A stretch of 64,000 bases of DNA from JAUIET01 sp045106985 (GTDB taxonomy: Bacteria > Pseudomonadota > Gammaproteobacteria > Pseudomonadales > JAUIET01): the NCBI GenBank assembly GCA_045106985.1, contig JBGCFQ010000017.1, positions 1 through 64,000 of the forward strand, given 5' to 3'. Positions 18,245-25,195 of this stretch are shown here, piece by piece. The position numbers and the translations under genes are program-made. Under the pieces are notes generated by a model. The model had not been told where the DNA came from and ran no database searches. It was given only the letters and a program-made list of their open reading frames with translations. Numbering within the stretch: the stretch's first letter is position 1; each line of letters opens with the position of its first letter.

Positions 18245-20113
18245 ATGAACGAATTGAACGAAGTATTGCTTGCAACCTCCAATTTCGTTTGGTCCTACGT
18301 GATCGTTGGTCTGTGTGTTGGCGTGGGCCTGTTTTTTACTGTGCGCTTGCTGTTTATTCAGGTGCGTAGCTTTCCACATGCAATCGCCTTGCTGCGAGGC
18401 AAATACGACGACAGCGACGACAGTGAAGGCATAACTACGTTTCAAGCGCTTTCTACCGCGTTGTCATCAACAACGGGCATTGGAAACATTGCAGGCGTAG
18501 CCGTCGCAATCAATTTAGGCGGGCCTGGCGCAATTTTCTGGATGTGGATGATGGCCATACTGGGAATGGCACTTAAGTTTGCAGAAGGCACGTTAGGCAG
18601 CCTCTACCGCGAGCCAATTGGCTCAACAGGTATGCTGGGTGGTGGGCCAATGGCTTATATCACAAAGGGTCTTGGCGAACGCTGGCGACCAGTTGCGACA
18701 TTTTATGCGGCTTGCACTGCTGTTGCCTGTCTCGGTGCCTGGAACATGTTCCAGTCGAATCAAGCTGCCGCTACGCTGCAAGATCAGTTAAACGTTCCAA
18801 CCTGGGTAACGGGTGTGGTTATGTGCGTTTTTGTGGCCCTTGTGCTGGTTGGTGGCATCAAACGTATTGGTGTTGTTGCAGCACGCTTAGTGCCGACCAT
18901 GTGTGTGATATATGTTTCGACCGTACTGGTTATCTGCGCGATGCATGCCAGCAAGTTGCCCGATGTAATGGATCTTATTATCAGTGAAGCATTTAATTTT
19001 GGCGCGGCCGGCGGAGGCGCAATAGGGACGGTTATTTTGATTGGTATTCGCCGCGCCATTTTTTCTAACGAAGCAGGCACTGGAAGCGCGGCCATTGCGC
19101 ATGCCGCAGCAACAACCCGTTACCCTGTGCGCCAGGGCATTGTGGCAAGTCTCGGGCCATTTATTGACACCATTGTTGTCTGTGCCGCTACAGCCTTTGT
19201 AATACTTCTCAGCGGTTTCTATGGAACCGAGTCTTACCAAAATAACTCGGGCTCGGTTATAAGCTTCGAAAATGCAAATGTGAGCCCAGCACATACTGGT
19301 AACTGGACAATAGAATCCAACATTCAAGGCGACGACGCGCCGCTGCAACAGTTTACTTCTGGCAGCCAAACTCTCGCATTAGTAGCCCAGCAAAATCTTA
19401 GAACGTCCAACCCTGTAATTTCCCTGGCGGCTCTTGCAACCAGCGAATCAGCCGTGGGCATTCGTTTCTCTGCGCGAAGCAATGGCGACACTATTGCAGT
19501 AAGAGTACTCAACGGAGGGCGGGTAGCGGCCTTCTCTGTTATTGGCAAACCCTTTGAGATTGCTGGTCAAGCTGCAGAAACCGATGCCTGGCCAGTTAAA
19601 GGTAGCTATAAGGCACAGCAATGGAGCTCTTATGTGCTTATGCCACCAGAATCGGCGAACGCAGTGTTTAGTAACACAGAAGCGCTTCAGCTCGAATTTC
19701 AACTTAGCCAGGGCGCAGAACTGGAAGTGGACCGTATTGAGTTCGTTGATGCGGCTAACGGCATTGTTTTATCCACAGCGGCTTTCTCAAAGTTCTTTGG
19801 TCTTTTTGGTGGCGTTTTCATACCGATTGCCGCTTTGTTTTTCGCCTACACAACGGTTTTGGCGGGCAACTATTATGGTGAAGTAGCCTGCCACTACCTA
19901 AATTCAAAACTGGTTAAACCTTACCTTTGGATTTACATTGCTTCTACGTTTATTGGTTGCGTGGTTACTTTGGACTTAGTGATTAATTTCTCCGATTTGA
20001 CCCTTGGTATGATGGCCATACCCAATGTGATTGTTCTTGCGATGTTGAGCCCGGTGGTCGTACGTGAAACAAAACGCTATTTCGCGGCGCTTAAGAATGG
20101 CGAGTTAGATTAG
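18245..20113 (+). CDS. Alanine/glycine:cation symporter (AGCS family) with inserted soluble domain
   Basis: The AGCS core is clear: ALSTALSSTTGIGNIAGVAVAI is the sodium-binding family motif, MALKFAEGTLGSLYRE and GGGPMAYITKGLG follow, and FSNEAGTGSAAIAHAAA marks TM7-8. It imports alanine or glycine with sodium. The protein is 622 residues against a usual 450-550 because roughly residues 326-512 form an extra, polar, beta-rich segment (starting GTESYQNNSG and ending near STAAFSKFFG) where other members have a short outer loop. After it the remaining helices resume (GVFIPIAALFFAYTTVLAGNYYGE). The inserted part looks like a ligand-binding or carbohydrate-module-like beta sandwich; this is inference. 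Confidence 0.88.
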   Translation: MNELNEVLLATSNFVWSYVIVGLCVGVGLFFTVRLLFIQVRSFPHAIALLRGKYDDSDDSEGITTFQALSTALSSTTGIGNIAGVAVAINLGGPGAIFWMWMMAILGMALKFAEGTLGSLYREPIGSTGMLGGGPMAYITKGLGERWRPVATFYAACTAVACLGAWNMFQSNQAAATLQDQLNVPTWVTGVVMCVFVALVLVGGIKRIGVVAARLVPTMCVIYVSTVLVICAMHASKLPDVMDLIISEAFNFGAAGGGAIGTVILIGIRRAIFSNEAGTGSAAIAHAAATTRYPVRQGIVASLGPFIDTIVVCAATAFVILLSGFYGTESYQNNSGSVISFENANVSPAHTGNWTIESNIQGDDAPLQQFTSGSQTLALVAQQNLRTSNPVISLAALATSESAVGIRFSARSNGDTIAVRVLNGGRVAAFSVIGKPFEIAGQAAETDAWPVKGSYKAQQWSSYVLMPPESANAVFSNTEALQLEFQLSQGAELEVDRIEFVDAANGIVLSTAAFSKFFGLFGGVFIPIAALFFAYTTVLAGNYYGEVACHYLNSKLVKPYLWIYIASTFIGCVVTLDLVINFSDLTLGMMAIPNVIVLAMLSPVVVRETKRYFAALKNGELD

Positions 20114-20144
20114 TTCCGCCTAACTGAACTAAGTGATGAACTAG

Positions 20145-20984
20145 CTAATCCAGCAGATCATCACTTCGCTTACGCTGTCGGTGCACTTCAGTCACTTTTC
20201 CATAAAGGTCTTTTACTCGATACTCACTGCCAACCATTCCGGGCTGCTCGGCAAAAGACATAATCAACAATAGGCGATCGTGATTACCAGTATTGGGAGT
20301 AACCCGATGTAGGGAGTATCGCCCGAGGAAAAACTGCAGGTCGCCGGCGTTCAAATCCAACCGCCTTATCCGTTGGCGGTCTCCTTCCAGTACTTTCTGT
20401 ACCTCGCCATAGCACTCATTCGTTGCGCTGCGCAAGTTCGGAACGTACTCAAACTGCCCGCCGCTACTGGCGCCTCTTAGCAACATAGTGATAGTGAATT
20501 CATTAGTATCGAAATGCCAATTAAACTGTTGACCCGGCTTACCAACGTTCACAATCATGTTCGAAATGGGGTCCTCGTAGATAAACAATTCTTGCTTACC
20601 AAGACATTCGGCCAGAAAATCCTTCAGTGGCGACCAGTAATACAACTGCCGCGACAAAGTCTGAGCAGAATAAAGATCAGCTGTAACAAAACCGTTATCG
20701 CGACGCAGGAACACGTTTTGGGGATGCGTATCCTCGTGGTCAGTGTTTGCATCACCCAAATACACATTGCACTCTTTCTTCGGTGCAAAATAAGCCTGGC
20801 CTGCCCGGTCAAGCGCCTCAGCAAGCAAAGCCTGGACACCATCAGGACTGAAAAAATTCCGAAGCACCGCGCAACCGTCATTGGCCAACTGAGTGCGCAC
20901 CTGCTCGATGACACTGTCACGAATAGGATTTTTTGGCTCGTCTACTGGATAGCGCTGGCGATCAATCAGGTCTGCACAGTTCAT
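20145..20984 (-). CDS. 2-oxoglutarate/Fe(II) dioxygenase, HalD/BesD-like, hydroxylase-type HxD
   Basis: A 279-residue non-heme iron oxygenase. The metal triad is readable: His157 and Asp159 in NWHFDTNEF, and His226 in GRYSLHRVTP, with Arg237 (HDRLLLI) as the 2-oxoglutarate anchor. The layout (LRGASSGGQFEYVPNLR between the histidines) resembles the HalD/BesD group, whose halogenases replace this Asp by Gly to bind chloride. Here Asp is kept, so hydroxylation of an amino acid or similar small molecule is predicted rather than chlorination. It is the last gene of a minus-strand row with a sterol-desaturase-like gene and a VOC gene. Substrate unknown. Confidence 0.75.
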   Translation of the reverse strand: MNCADLIDRQRYPVDEPKNPIRDSVIEQVRTQLANDGCAVLRNFFSPDGVQALLAEALDRAGQAYFAPKKECNVYLGDANTDHEDTHPQNVFLRRDNGFVTADLYSAQTLSRQLYYWSPLKDFLAECLGKQELFIYEDPISNMIVNVGKPGQQFNWHFDTNEFTITMLLRGASSGGQFEYVPNLRSATNECYGEVQKVLEGDRQRIRRLDLNAGDLQFFLGRYSLHRVTPNTGNHDRLLLIMSFAEQPGMVGSEYRVKDLYGKVTEVHRQRKRSDDLLD

Positions 20985-21073
20985 AGGGCTCTCTTATTAT
21001 TTTGCCTTCAAAGAGAGTGTATGCGAGTCAACGCCTGAACAGCAATAGTCTGCATGTCAGCGGTCTAACTAGC

Positions 21074-21964
21074 CTAACTTTTGGTGCTTTTAGGCTCCTG
21101 AGACACATCTTGCGCTCGAAACGGCGCTAATAGCTGAGCAAGGTAAGCTTTCGGGTAAGCTGGGTTTTGTACGCCAATAACTCCAACCTCACGCCCGGGC
21201 GGATTAAAGTAGGTACCAAACACCAGGTCCCAAACTATCAGATTGTTACCAAAATTCCTGTCCGATTCCGCTGGATCTCTGGAGTGGTGCCAGCGATGTA
21301 ATTCGGTCATGGAGAACACATAATTCAACCAGCCTAGCTTGAGTCGAATATTGGAGTGCTGAAATAGGCCATGAATGCTATTGAAGGTGAGATACAGAGT
21401 AATGGTCTCTATTCCAGTACCCAACAAAATAAAAGGCACGACTTCCGGCAGTTGAAAAACGAGCTTTTCCAAAGGGTGGAAACGCCCTGCGTTAAGAAAG
21501 TAGAGTCTGTTGGGACTATGATGCACAGCGTGCAATCGCCACAGTACTGGCACTTTGTGAGCGGCTCTGTGCACCCAATAGCGACCAAATTCAGCCAGCA
21601 ACAACATCAAAAACAGTTGCACTAACAAGGGCCATTGATGAGGCCATAAAGACCCATCGAATCGTTCACCCAACCAGGCAGTCAGGCTAAGCAGTATCGC
21701 AATCAATGCGATTTTCTCTAGCGTGGTCACGAGGCCGTTATTTACCAATAAGTGCACCACATCCGTTGCGGTGTCATCATCAGCCTGTAGCCAGTCTTCG
21801 CGGTAGGGCATCAGGCGCTCGAGAAGCGGGATGGTGAGAAAACCAAACAGCAATATGCTGACACTAGACGCCAGCAGGTGCGACCAACCAAACAACGCAA
21901 ACCCCGCCCAACAGCTAAATAAAGCGGCGCTAATCACTATCGGAAATATCAATTTCTCAGGCAT
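21074..21964 (-). CDS. Sterol desaturase/fatty acid hydroxylase superfamily membrane protein
   Basis: A 296-residue integral membrane di-iron enzyme. Eight-histidine motifs are present: HRAAH (132-136), HAVHH (145-149), histidines at 198 and 203 in SIHGLFQHSN, and HRWHH (223-227). Four or five hydrophobic helices surround them. The family inserts hydroxyl groups or double bonds in sterols and fatty acyl chains, and also includes ether-lipid cleaving enzymes. RFHPLEKLVF and the ENFGNN-like DRNFGNNLIVWD are typical of bacterial members of unknown substrate. It lies between the 2OG oxygenase and a VOC protein on one strand, with gaps of 89 and 52 bp. Confidence 0.88.
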   Translation of the reverse strand: MPEKLIFPIVISAALFSCWAGFALFGWSHLLASSVSILLFGFLTIPLLERLMPYREDWLQADDDTATDVVHLLVNNGLVTTLEKIALIAILLSLTAWLGERFDGSLWPHQWPLLVQLFLMLLLAEFGRYWVHRAAHKVPVLWRLHAVHHSPNRLYFLNAGRFHPLEKLVFQLPEVVPFILLGTGIETITLYLTFNSIHGLFQHSNIRLKLGWLNYVFSMTELHRWHHSRDPAESDRNFGNNLIVWDLVFGTYFNPPGREVGVIGVQNPAYPKAYLAQLLAPFRAQDVSQEPKSTKS

Positions 21965-22016
21965 TGGACCTAATCCTTGAAGAAAACCTGGCCAACTTGC
22001 TTAGCGGCGTCACTCG

Positions 22017-22748
22017 CTAGCTCACGAGAAGCGTAGGTAAACCGGCACAGTGCGATTTAATAGTAGCCACCCGGCTACCCGGCTTTCGACCATCACGAAT
22101 AGAGCTGACTTCAACACCTCGCGATAATAAGCCTGCGCAGGTTCCTTCAATATCGCTACAGCGATAGCAAATTCCCCAGAAACGGTCTGTTGCAACCGGC
22201 TCTTTCGGGTTTTGTATTATTTCGAGCGTCATACTACCCTCTCGAAAGAACAACATACGCCCCCCCCACTCTGGCACGGTTTGATCTAATGCCAAGCGCA
22301 TACCCAGCTGCTGCCCGAATAAGCGTATACAATCGTCTGCGTCGTTAGTCATTAGTACTACGTGATCGACAGCTTTGATACCTGGTGTGCTTGCATTCAG
22401 TTCTACTACCGATTGTGCCTCAGACCTGGATCTTGTTAACGCCAAGCCTCGACAATCAGTTAGTTCAGGGTCAACGTCACTATGCAGTGCTAAAGCAGCA
22501 ATTGAGCAACGATCCTCATCGCTCGAAGATGCTTGTACGCGTATACAGGTATTTGCTAATGCTACCGTTTCAAGTGATGCACCAAACAGCACAGCAAGTT
22601 CCAGTTCAGTCTGGGCCACCATGGGGGAACTAATGGCTATTGATTCAAAAAAGCGATGTTTCAAGATACCTCCAACAGGCGGCTCGATATCAGTTAGTAC
22701 CATATCACCGCTTTCTACGACGGCTAGCATCATACTCCATGCACCCAC
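22017..22748 (-). CDS. VOC (glyoxalase/dioxygenase fold) family protein
   Basis: A 243-residue protein made of two VOC-like halves. The C-terminal half is clear: VDHVVLMTNDADDCIRLFGQQLGMRL, then WGGRMLFFREGSMTLEIIQ, and WGICYRCSDIEGTCAGLLSRGVEV. The N-terminal half is diverged. Metal ligands typical of active VOC enzymes are partly present (His in VDHVV, Glu in LEIIQ). Activities in this fold range from glyoxalase to ring-cleaving dioxygenase, so the reaction cannot be named. The next gene upstream is divergent, leaving a ~210-bp shared control region. Confidence 0.72.
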   Translation of the reverse strand: MGAWSMMLAVVESGDMVLTDIEPPVGGILKHRFFESIAISSPMVAQTELELAVLFGASLETVALANTCIRVQASSSDEDRCSIAALALHSDVDPELTDCRGLALTRSRSEAQSVVELNASTPGIKAVDHVVLMTNDADDCIRLFGQQLGMRLALDQTVPEWGGRMLFFREGSMTLEIIQNPKEPVATDRFWGICYRCSDIEGTCAGLLSRGVEVSSIRDGRKPGSRVATIKSHCAGLPTLLVS

Positions 22749-22865
22749 CCTAGGCAGCTAAACCGCTGTTATAAGCGAGCGTCGTAGCTTCCACGCGCCA
22801 ATGCCACCTCTGGTCGCATTGCGCCCATGTATAACCAAGTTTATTACATTTACTAACGTAAAGAA

Positions 22866-22895
22866 TTGTCGCGATACCAGAATCCCGTCTACTCT
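22866..22895 (+). promoter_or_regulatory. Candidate sigma-70 promoter for the KAS III-like gene
   Basis: TTGTCG at 22866-22871 and TACTCT at 22890-22895 are 18 bp apart, about 60 bp before the ATG at 22959, which has a good GGAGG ribosome site. The -10 box is imperfect, so this is a moderate candidate. Confidence 0.35.
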
Positions 22896-22958
22896 CTATC
22901 AAGTGATGTTTAGTAACACGCTAATAAAACAAAACCTTGATAACGGAGGTTAATAATA

Positions 22959-23966
22959 ATGGAGCAATTAGCAGTATCAAAGATCGCCGGAGTGGGTCAC
23001 TACTTTCCAGACGAAGTGGTGAGTTCCGATGATCTAATGGAAGAGTTCAATTCAGAATCACGGTTCGGTCTACCTGCCCGATACCTGTCCAAGCTTGCCG
23101 GTATAGAGCAGCGGCGATGGTCCCCCGCTGGCACACGCCCTTCCAGTTTAGCCATAAAGGCCTGTGAGCAGGCAATAGAGAATGCTGGCATCCAGCCCAG
23201 CGATATCGATTGCGTCATTTACTGTGGCATAGAACGAGATTGGCAAGAGCCAGCAACAGCCCATGCCGTTCAGCATGCAATTGGCGCTAGCCAGGCAAGC
23301 TGCTTCGATTTGAGCAATGCATGCCACGGTTTTATGAACGGTATAAGCGTTGCAGACGCCTTCATTGCAACAGGATCTGCTCGCATTTGCCTGCTGTGCA
23401 CCGGGGAGATAGGCTCACATGCATCGCGCTCTATTCTAAGACAACTCAAGGAGCCACGTTGCGGCAAAGAAGAGATGAAATTCCTTCTGGGCGGCCTCAC
23501 TGTTGGCGATGCAGGTGGCGCAATGATTCTAAAGCACTCACAAGATCTAGCTGGTTTCAGAAGCTTCAAGTTTCAAAGCGCTGGCGCATTTACCGATCTG
23601 TGCTTTTACTCCCGGGCCGCAAATGACGATATATACGGAGAAATGCACATGGAGGAGATCGTTAAGGAAACGTTGGACAGGCATGCAGACAGCATCGAAG
23701 AAACCTACCAATCACTGAATTGGACACCTACCGATGTGGACACCTTATTCTCCCACCAAGTGGGCGCAAGGGTGCACAAAGACGTCTGCAGGATAACAGG
23801 CATAGAGCGAGAAAAAGCCCCCACTATTGTCGATCGTTATGGTAATATTATGAGCGCCACGATACCGGCGTTATTTAGTTTGTACCCGCCTCAAAAAGGC
23901 GATAAAGTACTGATTATTAGCTCTGGCAGCGGCCTAACTATTGGACAGTCGGCCATGCTGGCGTAA
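22959..23966 (+). CDS. KAS III-like 3-oxoacyl-ACP synthase (thiolase fold)
   Basis: A 335-residue condensing enzyme with the Cys-His-Asn triad of the FabH fold: Cys122 in DLSNACHGFMNG, His266 in FSHQVGARVHKD and Asn296 in DRYGNIMSATIP, plus the C-terminal GSGLTIGQSAML (usually GGG-SWG). It should join acyl thioesters by decarboxylating or head-to-head Claisen condensation. The N-terminus (VSKIAGVGHYFPDEVVSS) and length fit, but there are no other fatty-acid genes near, and the FabH signature for acetyl-CoA priming is weak, so it is probably a specialised paralogue. A membrane regulator starts 39 bp downstream in the same direction. Confidence 0.83.
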   Translation: MEQLAVSKIAGVGHYFPDEVVSSDDLMEEFNSESRFGLPARYLSKLAGIEQRRWSPAGTRPSSLAIKACEQAIENAGIQPSDIDCVIYCGIERDWQEPATAHAVQHAIGASQASCFDLSNACHGFMNGISVADAFIATGSARICLLCTGEIGSHASRSILRQLKEPRCGKEEMKFLLGGLTVGDAGGAMILKHSQDLAGFRSFKFQSAGAFTDLCFYSRAANDDIYGEMHMEEIVKETLDRHADSIEETYQSLNWTPTDVDTLFSHQVGARVHKDVCRITGIEREKAPTIVDRYGNIMSATIPALFSLYPPQKGDKVLIISSGSGLTIGQSAMLA

Positions 23967-24005
23967 ATAAATATAATTGGCTATCGATAAACGACTTATA
24001 GCACT

Positions 24006-24929
24006 ATGTGGTACATGATCCCCTCAGCTGCCGCGATGGCAGCTAAACTAATCTTGTTATGGATAACTCGTCATAACCTCTCAAGCCATGTGAATTTCAT
24101 GTTCCTTTTGGGTGCTCTGTTCGTGCTAAACGGAGTAGAGTTTGCATCATTTCTACTACCACAAGAGTTATATACTAATTACGTTTGGATGATGCAACTG
24201 TATTACCTGTCTGGCATAGTCGCTGTTGCCGCCATGCTCGATGTTGCTATGAGTGTTGTGATGGCCTCAAAAACAGAGTGGCGTAAGGCTAATGTAGTAT
24301 TGGTCATAGCAGTTGGCGCATTGACCGTGATGCCGGGCTCGGTCATTGCCGGTGTAGTACCAATGGGTGATTTTGCGCGTCGTGTGTCTGGGCCTGCAAT
24401 GCCTATTTATTTCACTTATATAGTGCCTGCACTAATTGCCAGCTTTGCCTTACCTTTTTGGGGTATCAAGCGCGCCCCCTCCAAGCACCGTCAACGTCAA
24501 AGTTGTGCGTTAATGTTGGGCGTAGCGCCTTTGACAGTAAGCACGGCGATAATTTTAGTGATGATGCAGTTTGACTGGGCAGTTAATGGCGCTGTGATTC
24601 TATCGACTATGACAACAGTTCTTGTGATTGTGCTTTTCATTTCTGAATCGCGATATGGGCTTTTCAAACTGCTAAGCCGCGTGCCTGCAACTCTCGAATA
24701 CAAGGCCAGGCGTGACCTGCACAGCATGGTAGACCAGCTACACAAGACAGTTAGTGACCCCAACAAGCAGAGCAATCTAGCAGACTATCTTAGACAAATG
24801 GAGTCTCTTAGCATTGCACTGGCTATCGAGGCCAATGATGGCAACCTCTCCAAGACAGCCCGTCAAATGGGCGTTAGCCGAACAACGATTCTGCGAAAAC
24901 GGCCACAGAAGGAAGCTACTCCAGGGTAG
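24006..24929 (+). CDS. Membrane protein with C-terminal Fis-type HTH (one-component regulator)
   Basis: A 307-residue protein. The first ~225 residues hold about seven hydrophobic helices (for example ANVVLVIAVGALTVMPGSVIAG and STMTTVLVIVLFISE), with a cytoplasmic linker after LFKLLSRVPATLEYKA. The end reads LSIALAIEANDGNLSKTARQMGVSRTTILRK, a Fis/NtrC-type helix-turn-helix. No AAA+ sigma-54 domain or kinase domain is present, so a membrane sensor is joined directly to a DNA-binding tip. The coupling to the KAS III-like gene just upstream suggests it senses or controls that gene's product. No close named family is recognised. Confidence 0.7.
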   Translation: MWYMIPSAAAMAAKLILLWITRHNLSSHVNFMFLLGALFVLNGVEFASFLLPQELYTNYVWMMQLYYLSGIVAVAAMLDVAMSVVMASKTEWRKANVVLVIAVGALTVMPGSVIAGVVPMGDFARRVSGPAMPIYFTYIVPALIASFALPFWGIKRAPSKHRQRQSCALMLGVAPLTVSTAIILVMMQFDWAVNGAVILSTMTTVLVIVLFISESRYGLFKLLSRVPATLEYKARRDLHSMVDQLHKTVSDPNKQSNLADYLRQMESLSIALAIEANDGNLSKTARQMGVSRTTILRKRPQKEATPG

Positions 24930-25195
24930 CCCTAACCGTCTCCTAACCCTCTTTGCTGTCGACTTTATTATGTTAATTTCGGCCACGCGCTAGACCTTGA
25001 ACATCAGTATCAAAGAACACTCTGCCGCTGAAACTCTATTCTGCCGACATCACTTGACGCATTCCACTTAAGTAGGGCCTCCAAGATCGAAGTGTTCTAC
25101 CGCTGTGTGCTTTATTGGGCTAGAAAACCCTGCGCTTGTAGGCTGTGCTGATCTATCATCAACAGGCTTACACTCAGGGTAGACGGAGAATCTAA

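Noticed and set aside
20110..20132. Hairpin at the end of the symporter gene (TTAGTTC/GAACTAA)
   Set aside because: Only 7 bp, overlaps the stop codon and lacks a T run, so it is not listed as a terminator.
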